This document shows, piece by piece, positions 27,601-36,288 of a DNA stretch of 37,554 bases. This DNA is from Kocuria atrinae C3-8. Lineage in GTDB: Bacteria > Actinomycetota > Actinomycetes > Actinomycetales > Micrococcaceae. The translations under genes were made by a program, and so were the position numbers. The stretch is taken from NCBI RefSeq assembly GCF_000286355.1, contig NZ_AJXN01000001.1, positions 1 to 37,554 on the forward strand, read 5' to 3'. The stretch's first letter is position 1. Each line of letters opens with the position of its first letter. The notes under the pieces are model-generated. The model was not told where the DNA came from. It ran no database searches and saw only the letters and a program-made list of their open reading frames with translations.

Positions 27601-27890
27601 GAACGGCTGATATGCCAGCGCCGACCACCCGATGTGAATTCCAGTTCGACGAGCGGCGCGGTGTCCGGATCTGCGTGGTCACTGTGACCCGGTTTTCTGC
27701 CGCCCATGGCCACGGTCGTGGGTGCGGACGAGTAGAGCGCGAAGCAAATGGCGTCCAGAACACTCGTCTTGCCCGCACCCGTTTCTCCGTTGAGCAGGAA
27801 CACCCCGGCCTCATTGAGCCGGTCGAAGTCCACGACTTCGTGACCGGCGAAGGGACCGAACGCAGTGATCTCCAAACGATGCAGTTTCAT
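24688..27890 (-). CDS. sbcC: Exonuclease SbcC, SMC-like ATPase (four frameshifts)
   Basis: About 1068 residues once corrected. SbcC pairs with SbcD (bacterial Rad50-Mre11) to open hairpins and process blocked double-strand ends. The N-terminus MKLHRLEITAFGPFAG leads to Walker A LNGETGAGKTSVLDAI. Long coiled-coil stretches flank a zinc-hook CPVCG in EDEPCPVCGSTVHPEP. The C-terminus has the ABC signature LSGGESFF, a Walker B region DTLFVDEGFGSLDED, and the switch His in LVSHV. Four bases are missing near 26990, 25955, 25101 and 25011, and each repair joins conserved segments. All catalytic motifs are intact. It begins 12 nt after sbcD with GGAGGAAC before the ATG. Confidence 0.92.
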
Positions 27891-27902
27891 GGTTCCTCCC
27901 GC

Positions 27903-29137
27903 CTAGTCCGCTCGGGCATCCGACTGTGCCGCGCCCACCGCTGTTTCGATATCCGCTCTCTCTTGTTCCGTCACGGACCGCTGTCGAACGTGGTCGAAGA
28001 ACGAAGCACACAATGACTCAGGGCTCTCGGCCGTTCGGACACGTGCGCTGTAGCTGAGCTGCTGTTGTGAACGGCCCCCGTCCGGTTCCCAGCGCAGTTC
28101 CACGGTCTGGGGAAACCTGGTGCGAATCCGGTCCATGGCCGCGGCGGGGCGCTCGGGGTCCGTGAGCACCACCTGGCACCACGCGGATTCTGCCGCAGAG
28201 TATTCAGGTTCTCGGAGCAGATCCTCCAGATGGCCGCGCAATTGGGCCAGGTGCAGACCCGTCCGGTGATCGAGGTCCGGACCTCCGGACCGCCTTCTTC
28301 CGTGAATTCCACGAGCCACGCACCCTTGGTCTGACCGGTTTCGGAGAAGGAGTAGGCCACGGGAGACCCGCTGTACCGCACGCCGTCGCGAAGGGTCTGG
28401 CGCCGATGAATGTGGCCCAGCGCCGCGTACTCGTGGGATTCGAAGACGTCCGCGCTCACTGTGCCCAGGCCTCCGGAGTCAATGACGCGCTCGGATTCCG
28501 TGGCTGCCGCACCCGTGACGAACGCGTGCGCCATGACCATGCCTCGCGTACCCTCGCGCCGAGCGAGATCCTCCGCGGTGGTCCGTGCCACGGTGCCGAG
28601 CACCGATTGGTGAGTTGCCGAGCATTCGAGGTGTGGGGCGACCGAACGGGGTTCCAGATACGGGATGCCGTACACGGCGACCGCCTCATCCGCGCCCGAA
28701 CGACCCGCTGCGCCGTGCTCTCCAGCATGCTCGGTGCCGCCCGAGAGCGCCGTGTCCGTGGCCCGCACCCCGGACTCGGATCGGCTGAAGATCACGGGTC
28801 GGTCCGCCTGGTCCAGACGGGTCCGCAAGAACACACCGCCGTGCGCCATGATTTCCGCACCGAACCCCAGTCTCGCCGCGGAATCATGATTCCCACTGGT
28901 CATCACGACGTAGGCGCCCGCGCGGCGGATCTTGGCCAACGTGGAATTCAGCAGTTCAACCACTTCCGTGCGGGGCTGGGCGCGGTCGTACACGTCACCG
29001 GATACCAGGACCGCATCCACGCGATGCTCGGCCACCCACTCGACGATCTCATCCATGGCCCTGGCCTGGATGTCCAGAACATCCACGCCGTGGAAGGTAC
29101 GGCCCAGGTGCCAGTCGGACGTGTGTAGAAACCTCAT
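27903..29137 (-). CDS. sbcD: Exonuclease SbcD, Mre11-like nuclease (one frameshift)
   Basis: This calcineurin-like phosphoesterase of about 411 residues is the nuclease subunit partnering sbcC. Metal-binding motifs in order are LHTSDWHLGR (residues 4-13), VSGDVYDRAQP, TSGNHDSAARL, MAHAFV and ALGHIHRRQTL, all five of the fold. One base is missing near 28260, after TSITG, and repair gives GLHLAQLRGHLEDLLREPE. The ATG at 29137 lies 7 nt after TAGATT (29145-29150), so a leaderless start. Longer upstream readings would overlap the divergent gene. It is first in the sbcDC operon. Confidence 0.92.
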
Positions 29138-29203
29138 GCTCGTCAATCTATCCGCCCGCCCCGACACGCATAGGCGGCACATGTCTCGCTTAGACTCGGT
29201 GGC

Positions 29204-30241
29204 ATGCCCGACTCCACTTCCCCACAGCTGCTCTCCCCCGACCAAGGCATCCCCGCGATTCAGGACACCTACCGCGACTCGGTGACCGCGGTGTTCCGAA
29301 GCCTGGCCATCGCAAGCCGCCACCGGTCCGGCAATCCCGGGGAGCAGGTTCAGTTGGCCGCACGAACCGCAGACGCACTCAACGAAGTGGCCGAATGGGC
29401 CAATGACGGGCTCTCCGCGGATCCCACAGCCTGTGCGTGGCTTTCTTACCTCCGGTGGGCCCGTGCTTCCGGCGCTCAACCTCCTGCGAGTTCGCCAGTT
29501 CCTCCGCCCCGTGACTTCGAGGGCGATTTCCCACTACTCGCGAGCCCCGGCACTCCCCACGGTGACAGTTTCACCGCCCTGGCCACCGGTGAGTTCGGTG
29601 AAGTGGCCCACCCCATCGACCCGGCAACCAACAGCGCAGAGGTTCTCACGCGCAGCATCCCCTACGGCTTGGTCCCCAACCTCGGTTGGAAGGCACTCGT
29701 ACCGCTCGTGGTCGATGCCGCGGCCATCACGCACGGCGATCCCGAGGCACAAACGCCGCGGCCGCCACCGCACTCGCCATCCACGCCAGCGTCAGAGCCC
29801 GTGAGTCGAACACGGACCTCCCCGAGGTTCTCGCGGCAGTGATCGAGGTCTGCGCCGGCATGACCCGGCCCGCGCCCAAGACCAATGCGCTGCTCCGGAT
29901 GGCCTCTCAGGTCACCGATCGCGAGGCTCTCGAATCCGCCGACGGCGCCTTCTCCCGAGCCGTGGCGGACGGCACCGGTGCGTCGTCGGCGTTGGCGCTG
30001 GGTCTCGCCGCCGCGACCATCGCGCAGCCCGACGGCGCCATTCGGAAGACCCGCACGCCACGCTGATCCGCGCACTCGAGGTGTCGATGCACACCCTGCA
30101 GCCTCAGTGGCCGCACGATCCGTAGCGGCAGGGGTGGTTGCGGCCCGCTGGGGAACCACGAGCGTCCCAGTTGACGACGGTCCCGTGGCCTCGGAACTCG
30201 ACGGACTCGCACGCCAATGGTGCGAGCGCTGGTGCCCGTGA
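29204..30241 (+). CDS. ADP-ribosylglycohydrolase-like protein, degenerate (three frameshifts)
   Basis: About 346 residues after correction. The middle resembles the ADP-ribosylglycohydrolase fold: ASPGTPHGDSFTALATGE, SIPYGLVPNLGWKALVPLVVDAAAITHGDPEAQ, then AAATALAIHAS. The metal-binding residues expected in that family (GDALG, TDDT and a C-terminal DTD-type loop) are not seen, and the NDSKG region reads NSAEV. It may be a catalytically dead or diverged member. Frame steps of one sign are needed near 29752, 30047 and 30104. The ATG lies 7 nt after TAGACT (29191-29196). It is divergent from sbcD, with only 66 bp between them. The family call is moderate and function is unknown. Confidence 0.55.
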
Positions 30242-30293
30242 CGGGCCGCCCCACGGCCGCGAACGACGGTCGGGTGACCGCCCGCGCGTTGTC

Positions 30294-30875
30294 CTAGAGC
30301 TCGGCGCTGAGGATCTTGTTGCCGTAGTGGGCGGTCAATTCCTCCATGGAATCGGCTGCGCTGCGACGCGCCAGATCCATCACGATGCCCGCGCAGGCCT
30401 GCGCGTCGGCCAGGGCGTTGTGGTGATTCTCCAGGGTGACGCCCACCGCGTGTGAGACAGCGGGCAATGAATAGGACCGCAGCTGGTAGGCCGCCCGGGA
30501 CAAGCGCAGGGTGCACGCGTAACGCCATGGTCGAGCCGGTTGCCCGACCGCGCGATTCGCAGCCCTGATCACGCCGGTGTCGAAGACCGCGTTATGTGCC
30601 ACCAGGATTCCGTCCGGGTCGTCCGCGTCGAGCCGATCGACGAGCCACTGCCAGTACTGCGCGTACGACGGCGCGCCTGCCACGTCCGCGGGTCGAATTC
30701 CGTGGACCCTGATGTTCCCCGGCTCGAAATGGTCGTGGCCCGGCGGCGGCCGCAACAGTGAATACTGGGTGTCGGCCACCCGACCGTCCTGCACACGGAC
30801 CACGCCCACGGCGCAGGCGGAGGCGAAGCTACGGTTGGCGGTTTCGAAGTCTATGGCTGTGAAACTGACGGGCAC
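30294..30875 (-). CDS. DEDDh 3'-5' exonuclease (DnaQ/ExoIII domain)
   Basis: This 193-residue single-domain exonuclease shows ExoI motif FTAIDFETAN (Asp8, Glu10), ExoII motif VAHNAVFDTGVI (Asp), and ExoIII motif HHNALADAQACA (His and Asp), the complete DEDDh set. Such proteins resemble the polymerase III epsilon subunit and may act in DNA repair or small-RNA turnover; the substrate is not readable. The start is a GTG six nt after TAGCCT (30882-30887), giving a leaderless mRNA. It converges with the ADP-ribosylglycohydrolase-like gene across 52 bp. Confidence 0.87.
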   Translation of the reverse strand: MPVSFTAIDFETANRSFASACAVGVVRVQDGRVADTQYSLLRPPPGHDHFEPGNIRVHGIRPADVAGAPSYAQYWQWLVDRLDADDPDGILVAHNAVFDTGVIRAANRAVGQPARPWRYACTLRLSRAAYQLRSYSLPAVSHAVGVTLENHHNALADAQACAGIVMDLARRSAADSMEELTAHYGNKILSAEL

Positions 30876-30958
30876 GGTGTCAGGCTACTGCCGGGCTCCG
30901 ACACGTTCTGCGCCGCGCTCGTGGCCCAGCGGATCACGGCCGGCGCGACGGAGAAAAC

Positions 30959-31818
30959 TCAGGCGTGGACCGACGCGTGGGCCTCGTACCAGTCGTCGGC
31001 CTTCTCCACGGACTGGTTGATCTGTGCGATGTCCAGTTCGTGGTGGATGGCGTACGCGACGGCCTGCAACGGGAATATGCGGGAGTGCAACTGAGCCCGC
31101 TCGAAGTCCTCCGGCGTGGTGGCGTGGCGGACGCTGTCCCACCCGAACCACAGCCCGAGTGATGCGGTGTCGTAGGCGGGATCGGCCACGCACGCGTGTC
31201 CCAATCGATGATCCCCACCAGTCGATCGTCTTCCCACAGCATGTTGTTGCCCATGAGATCGCCGTGCACCAGTTTCGGTTCCACCGTCTCCAGCTCCACC
31301 AGGTCCTGGATCGCCTCGAGTGCTCGCGGACGATTCCGCGGAATCAGTCGCGGGATCACCTGATCGAGCAGTACATGGCGGCGGCGGTGCCCGCCCCAGT
31401 GCTGTCCGGGTCGGTCGAGCCAGGGCGCGGCCTCGGACACGTCGGCCGAGCGCAACTGGTCCAGCACACTGGCCAGAATGCTCGAGGGCACCGGGCCAGG
31501 ATCCCGCGTGGTACCGGGCAGCCAGGTCATCCCCACCGCCGTGTACCGCCCCACGTTGAGCACCGGGGTCACAGGCCGAGGCACCGCGAAATCGAAGTCT
31601 GGCAGCAACGACAACGCACGCACGCGGCGTCGTACGTTTTCCCCCGAGGTGGGGTTCTTGGCGATACGCACGCTCATCACGTGCCCGGCATTCACCACGA
31701 TGTGCGCGGAACCACCCGCGTGAACCTCCCATTCGGAACGGTCCACGCTGACTCCCGCTTCCGCCAACACCGTGTCAACGGCGTCCGCGAAGGGAAGATG
31801 TCCGCATGCGAATCTCAT
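30959..31818 (-). CDS. Aminoglycoside phosphotransferase-family protein (one frameshift)
   Basis: This small-molecule kinase-like protein has about 286 residues. The Brenner motif is VHGDLMGNNMLW (catalytic Asp and Asn), and the metal-binding motif is IIDW followed by ADPAYD. The N-terminal lobe is short (VVNAGHVMSVRIAKN may hold the ATP lysine). Members phosphorylate aminoglycosides, macrolides, choline or metabolites, so no resistance claim is made. One base is missing near 31191, between IDW and HACVADPAYDTASLGLWFG. Its ATG follows the rdgB stop by 3 nt, so it probably belongs to the rph-rdgB transcript. Confidence 0.8.
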
Positions 31819-31821
31819 GAC

Positions 31822-32505
31822 TCAGTCCCCCGAGCCCGGCCGGGGTGGATCATCCCCGGTCGGATCGTCCTGTTCTCCCAGTGCCGCCACGAGGTGCGGC
31901 AGCACAGCATTCATGGCCCGCGCCCGATGGCTGACCCGGTTCTTCTCGTCCGGGCTCAGCTGGGCGCAGCTCAAACCGTCATAACCGTCCGGGGCGAAGA
32001 TTGGGTCGTACCCGAATCCGTGCTCGCCCACCGGTTCCCGCAGGATCGTCCCGGGGAACTCGCCCAACACCACATGTTCCTCCCCGCCGGGGGTCACCAC
32101 GGCGGCGGCGCAAACGAACTGTGCGCTTCGGTGGGCATCGGGGACATCTCCCAGTTGTGCCAGGAGCAAGTTCAGATTGGCGGTGTCGTCACCGTGCCGG
32201 CCGGACCACCGGGCGGAGAAGATTCCCGGGGCGCCGCCCATGACGTCCACGGCAAGCCCGGAATCATCCGCGAGCGCAATCAACCCGGATTCACGGGCGG
32301 CCGCGCGGGCCTTGAGCAGCGCGTTCTCGGCGAAGCTCACGCCGTCCTCGAAGACGTCGCTCAGGCCGGCGGTGCGCGCATCGACCACGGCCATAGCGGC
32401 GTCGACCTGCGGCACGGCCGCGGCGACCATGGCTTGGAGCTCGCGAACCTTGCCCTGGTTCTTGGAGGCCAGGACTATCCTGGCCGGTTCCGGGTCAGTG
32501 TCCAC
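31822..32505 (-). CDS. rdgB: Non-canonical purine NTP pyrophosphatase (RdgB/HAM1)
   Basis: This 227-residue housecleaning enzyme hydrolyses dITP, dXTP and related nucleotides to monophosphates, keeping deaminated bases out of DNA. Motifs are [15 protein letters not shown] (residues 10-24), [27 protein letters not shown], the FGYDPIF loop and SHRARAM near the end. The GTG at 32505 has GGAGG six nt upstream, within the end of rph, and the two genes overlap by 11 nt, implying coupling. Order rph-rdgB is widely conserved. Confidence 0.94.
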   Translation of the reverse strand: MDTDPEPARIVLASKNQGKVRELQAMVAAAVPQVDAAMAVVDARTAGLSDVFEDGVSFAENALLKARAAARESGLIALADDSGLAVDVMGGAPGIFSARWSGRHGDDTANLNLLLAQLGDVPDAHRSAQFVCAAAVVTPGGEEHVVLGEFPGTILREPVGEHGFGYDPIFAPDGYDGLSCAQLSPDEKNRVSHRARAMNAVLPHLVAALGEQDDPTGDDPPRPGSGD

Positions 32506-33328
32506 GGCCCGCCTCCAGCGTTTCCTGCTGAATGGTGGCCAACTGGGCGCAACCGGAGACCGCAAGGTCCAGCAGAACGTCCAGCTCGCGGCGGTTGAAG
32601 GGCGCACCCTCCGCAGTTCCCTGCACCTCGACGAAGTCTCCGGAACCGGTGACCACAACGTTCATGTCGGTCTCTGCGCGGACGTCCTCCACGTAGGGCA
32701 GATCGAGCATGGGGACACCGTCGATGATGCCCACGGACACCGCAGCCACGGTGTCCACCAGGGGCTTGACGTTGGGCTTGATCACCCCGTTGGCGTGGGC
32801 CCAGGAAATCGCTTCGGCCAGAGCCACGTACGCTCCGGTGATCGCTGCGGTCCGGGTTCCGCCGTCTGCTTGGAGCACGTCGCAGTCCAGGACCACGGTG
32901 TTCTCACCGAGGGCCTTGAGGTCGATGATCGAACGCAGCGCGCGGCCGATCAGTCGGGAGATCTCATGGGTGCGGCCACCGATTTTGCCTTTGACGGACT
33001 CGCGGGCGGAACGGGTGGAGGTGGCGCGCGGCAACATGGCGTACTCGGCCGTGACCCAGCCGCGGCCTTCGCCCTTGAGCCAGCGCGGAACGCCTTCGGT
33101 CAGGGAGGCGGTGCACAGCACACGGGTGCCACCGAATTCGATGAGGGCCGAGCCCTCGGCCTGATCCGACCAACCGCGGGTAATGGTGATGGGACGCAAC
33201 TCGTCCACGGCGCGGCCATCGGAACGCACAACGTTTGCTGCGGCGGAATCAGCCGAGGCCGCTTCAGGGGTGGATCGCTCTCCGACCAGTGTGGAATTTT
33301 CTTGTGACGGATCGGTAGGCGAAGTCAT
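32495..33328 (-). CDS. rph: Ribonuclease PH
   Basis: This 277-residue phosphate-dependent exoribonuclease trims tRNA 3' ends before CCA maturation. Conserved parts include [37 protein letters not shown], the [14 protein letters not shown] active-site stretch, [40 protein letters not shown], and the C-terminal [15 protein letters not shown]. The first 35 residues are a low-complexity extension. The ATG lies 6 nt after TAGGCT (33335-33340), whose TAG is also the stop codon of the upstream MBL gene. Confidence 0.94.
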   Translation of the reverse strand: MTSPTDPSQENSTLVGERSTPEAASADSAAANVVRSDGRAVDELRPITITRGWSDQAEGSALIEFGGTRVLCTASLTEGVPRWLKGEGRGWVTAEYAMLPRATSTRSARESVKGKIGGRTHEISRLIGRALRSIIDLKALGENTVVLDCDVLQADGGTRTAAITGAYVALAEAISWAHANGVIKPNVKPLVDTVAAVSVGIIDGVPMLDLPYVEDVRAETDMNVVVTGSGDFVEVQGTAEGAPFNRRELDVLLDLAVSGCAQLATIQQETLEAGRGH

Positions 33329-33337
33329 GTCGCCAGC

Positions 33338-34176
33338 CTAGTCCGCCGTTGAGGGCCTTGCCAACGCACCCGAAATGGTGACATTCGCCGGAACCACCTT
33401 GTAGGTGTACCCCGGTTCCGCGATGCCGACCGGTCCACTGAAGGCTGAGATCCCTTCGCGGCGGGCCTTGGTGGGCGAATTCCACACCGGCAAGTGGGTC
33501 AGCAACAACTGATGGACGTTGGCCTGGGCTGCCGCCTGACCTGCTCGATAACCGGTCAGGTGGATGCCGCGGAGGTGATCCTCACGGCCTTCCTCATAGG
33601 CGGCCTCGCACAGGAACAGGTCCGCGTCACGCGCCGCTTCCACCAGAGCGTCACACGCATCGGTGTCGCCGGAATAGGTCAACACGGACGAGCCCATGGG
33701 TCCGTCGAATTCCACGCGCAGCGCGTAGGGCTCGGGGCACGGGTGTTCCACTTCGAACGGCGTGACGGTGAACGGCCCTACGGTGACCGACTGGCGTTCC
33801 TGCCACACGTTGAACACGAACTCCGTCTCCATGCTGTGGCCCTCCGGCATGGCGTGGGAGCGATTGAGATAAGAGTGCAACCCGGACGGCCCGTAAAGCG
33901 GAATCCGCCCGGCGTTCCAACCCCGCGGATCCCATTTGACCGCCACGTGCAGACCGGCCAGGTCCACGCAATGATCGGGGTGCAGGTGCGAAATCATCAC
34001 GCGTCGATGTCTTCCAGGTTGAGCTGTCGCTGCAGCACACCCAGGGAGCCATTGCCCATGTCCAGGATCACGCGCCACGTTCGGCCCTCGTGATCTTCAC
34101 CGGTCAGCAAGTAGCACGACGCGGGAGAGTTGGGCCCCGGGAAGCTACCGGTGTTCCCAATAACGGTCAACATCAT
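33338..34176 (-). CDS. MBL-fold metal-dependent hydrolase, Rv1339-like (one frameshift)
   Basis: This protein of about 280 residues resembles the RNase Z/CpdA branch of the MBL fold. The N-terminus MMLTVIGNTGSFPGPNSPASCYLL precedes the metal motif SHLHPDHCVDL, and later motifs are EVEHPCPEPYALR, YSGDTDACDALV and LLLTHLPVW. The order murI, this gene, rph, rdgB matches my memory of Rv1338-Rv1341 in M. tuberculosis, where Rv1339 has been reported as an atypical class II cAMP phosphodiesterase. That activity here is inferred from homology and position. One base is missing near 34001, between NLEDIDA and VMISHLHPDHC. The start may be either of two adjacent ATGs (34176 or 34173). Confidence 0.82.
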
Positions 34177-34204
34177 GACTGCGGGTGCCTTTCGTGGTAC
34201 CGAC

Positions 34205-35098
34205 TCAACGCTGAGCCGGGTGGATCATGGCCAGAGAACCCGTGGGGTACTGCTCGGCCACCGAGGACGTGTGACGGACGCGCAGAACTTCGGGACCGAG
34301 GAATCTGCGGGCAAGGACTTCAAAGCTTTCGGGGTCACCCGTGGCCAGGAACTCGTGGTGCGGGGTGAGATGGACGTCGCGTTCCAGGTTGTTGTCCATG
34401 AGCGCGCGGTAGACGTCGCGGGCTGTCTCCTCCGCGGAAGAGACCAGATTGACGCTGTCTCCCATGACGTAGGAAATCACCGCGGTCAGCAGCGGATAGT
34501 GCGTGCACCCCAGAACCAGGGTGTCTACGCCGGCCTCCTTGAGCGGTTCCAGGTATCCCTGGGCGGCGCGCAAGAGTTCGGGACCGGTGGTCACTCCGCG
34601 CTCCACGTACTCGACGAATTCCGGACACGCTACTGAGGTGACGTCCAAGTGCGGTGCGGCGGCGAACGTGTCGTCATAGGCACGCGAACCCACGGTGGCT
34701 TCCGTGCCGATGACACCGATCTTTCCGTTGCGTGTGGTGGCCACCGCGCGGCGAACGGCCGGTTGGATGACCTCGACCACGGGAATGTTGTAAGCCCGGG
34801 TATACCGCTCACGAGCATCACGCAGCACCGCGGCAGAGGCAGTGTTGCAGGCAATCACCAACAGCTTGACCCCGGAATCGACCAGGTCATCCATGATGTC
34901 CATGGCCAGGGACCGAACCCGAGCAATGGGCAGCGGGCCGTACGGACCGTGAGCGGTGTCACCCACGTACAAGATTTCCTCGTGCGGCAACTGGTCGATG
35001 ATCGAACGAGCAACGGTCAATCCACCCACGCCGGAATCGAACACGCCAATGGGCGAGTTCGGATTGGGGCCTGAAGTGTTCACGTGCTCATCCTGCAT
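34205..35098 (-). CDS. murI: Glutamate racemase
   Basis: This enzyme of about 297 residues makes D-glutamate for peptidoglycan. Motifs are [17 protein letters not shown] (with the acid-base Asp and Ser), [11 protein letters not shown], the first catalytic Cys in [22 protein letters not shown], and the second Cys in [11 protein letters not shown]. An ATG at 35098 has TACTGT 8 nt upstream and fits a leaderless start. A GTG at 35083 has AGGAT six nt upstream and gives a protein five residues shorter. Both are plausible, and longer upstream readings add an unconserved tail. It converges with nothing and leads the murI-MBL-rph-rdgB run. Confidence 0.93.
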   Translation of the reverse strand: MQDEHVNTSGPNPNSPIGVFDSGVGGLTVARSIIDQLPHEEILYVGDTAHGPYGPLPIARVRSLAMDIMDDLVDSGVKLLVIACNTASAAVLRDARERYTRAYNIPVVEVIQPAVRRAVATTRNGKIGVIGTEATVGSRAYDDTFAAAPHLDVTSVACPEFVEYVERGVTTGPELLRAAQGYLEPLKEAGVDTLVLGCTHYPLLTAVISYVMGDSVNLVSSAEETARDVYRALMDNNLERDVHLTPHHEFLATGDPESFEVLARRFLGPEVLRVRHTSSVAEQYPTGSLAMIHPAQR

Positions 35099-35246
35099 AT
35101 CGAAAGACAGTAATGGTCCGCGCTGATTTTCCCTATCCGAGCATCCGAGGCGCGGACACACTACAAGTAACAGTTATCAGCGAGAGGATCGCCACTACCG
35201 CGAAAAACTGGGAAATTCAGCACAAAGTGCGCATCCAAAGTACCGG

Positions 35247-35273
35247 ACTCTTCGATGGCGGGGGTCGAAGAGT
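35247..35273 (-). terminator. Hairpin terminator after the DUF2017 gene
   Basis: Perfect 9-nt arms ACTCTTCGA and TCGAAGAGT flank a 9-nt loop about 50 nt past the DUF2017 stop on the minus strand. No clear T-run follows, so it is moderately supported. Confidence 0.5.
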
Positions 35274-35323
35274 GCAACACATGCGAGACATCTCACAGTC
35301 TCACTGTTCTGCTCCGGTTGCGG

Positions 35324-35874
35324 TCAGAGCGTCTTGAGCAACGCGTTCATGAGTGATTCCTGCAGCCACGACACAAAGTTGTAGACCACCGCCATGTAGT
35401 CGTGGATGTCCTCCACTTCCCCGAAATCGACCTTTTCACCGATCCGCTCGGCGTCCTCGGGTGTGGCGATGTCCAAGCGCGAGGCCAGTACCAGTCGAAT
35501 GTCGTTGAGCGAGCGCGCGAAATCCTGGGCCTGCTCCACGGTCAGGGTCACGGGGTCGGATTCCAGCGCCAACGACGACGCCTTGAGCGCCCCAATCTTC
35601 GCTTCGCGCAGTGACCTGTCCGTGAGCCTGCGGAATTCCTCTGCCCGCTCGGGGTCCGACGACGCCGCCGGGAGCAGCCTTTTCAGCGCGGGGTCCGTGG
35701 GCTCGCTGACGTCCTGGTCAATCCCGACCATGGCGGCCAAGGGGTCTTCATCGGGGCGAGCTCGGGTTGAAGAGTTTCGGCAACATCCGAGAACAACTTC
35801 TGGAGCAGCTGTACTTCGGGGGCTTCGAAACGGCCCACGATGCCCTTGCGGGTTTTCTTGAATCCGTGTGCCAT
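35324..35874 (-). CDS. DUF2017-family protein (one frameshift)
   Basis: About 183 residues, soluble and mostly helical, with no known catalytic motif. The N-terminus MAHGFKKTRKGIVGRFEAPE and the C-terminus YMAVVYNFVSWLQESLMNALL match the actinobacterial DUF2017 family as I recall it. One base is missing near 35758, between ETLQPEL and RPDEDPLAAM. Its ATG overlaps the clpS stop by one base (TGATG), so translation is coupled. The lasting clpS-DUF2017 pairing suggests a link to Clp-dependent proteolysis, but its biochemical role is unknown. Confidence 0.8.
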
Positions 35875-36175
35875 CAGTTGTGATCCGCCCGTTCGTACGT
35901 GGCCCACAGGCCGTATCCGTGCAGCGCACTCACGTGGGTCTCTGCTTCTTCGAGTGTTCCGGACGCCACGATCGACCGGCCATTGTGGTGGACCTCAAGC
36001 ATGAGCTTGCGTGCTTGGCATCCGAGTAACCGAAGTAGGAACGGAATACGTAGACCACGTAGCTCATGAGGTTCACGGGGTCGTCCCACACCACCACGTT
36101 CCACGGGACGCTGAGGATGGTGCGAGATTCAGGGTTTTCGGTCAGAACCGGCGTTTCTGCGGGAGCCGCGCTCAT
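35874..36175 (-). CDS. clpS: ATP-dependent Clp protease adaptor ClpS (one frameshift)
   Basis: This adaptor of about 100 residues delivers N-degron substrates to ClpC/ClpA. The core reads [31 protein letters not shown], with the Asp-Asp-Pro-Val-Asn binding-pocket motif, followed by KLMLEVHHNG and LHGYGLWATYE. One G is missing from a GG run near 36014, between DAK and RKLMLEVH. I chose the ATG at 36175, which gives an N-terminal tail of about 24 residues, normal for the family. An upstream ATG at 36224, with TACGAT 9 nt before it, would add 16 residues and remains possible. It is divergent from pncB. Confidence 0.9.
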
Positions 36176-36288
36176 GAGTACGGGCGCGTATCGGGCACGC
36201 GCAGATGAGGGAGTGAAAATCATGGTGCGCCCATCGTATCGGTCGGACGCGGATGTGCGCAGAGAGCCAATCCCATTAGGCTGGGGGC

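Noticed and set aside
29138-29479. N-terminal extension of sbcD
   Set aside because: SbcD proteins start at the MRFLHTSDWHLG-type sequence, and the extension overlaps the divergent gene at 29204.
30959-31818. Aminoglycoside resistance gene
   Set aside because: Only the general phosphotransferase motifs are present; placement in the rdgB run and lack of mobile elements give no support for a resistance role.
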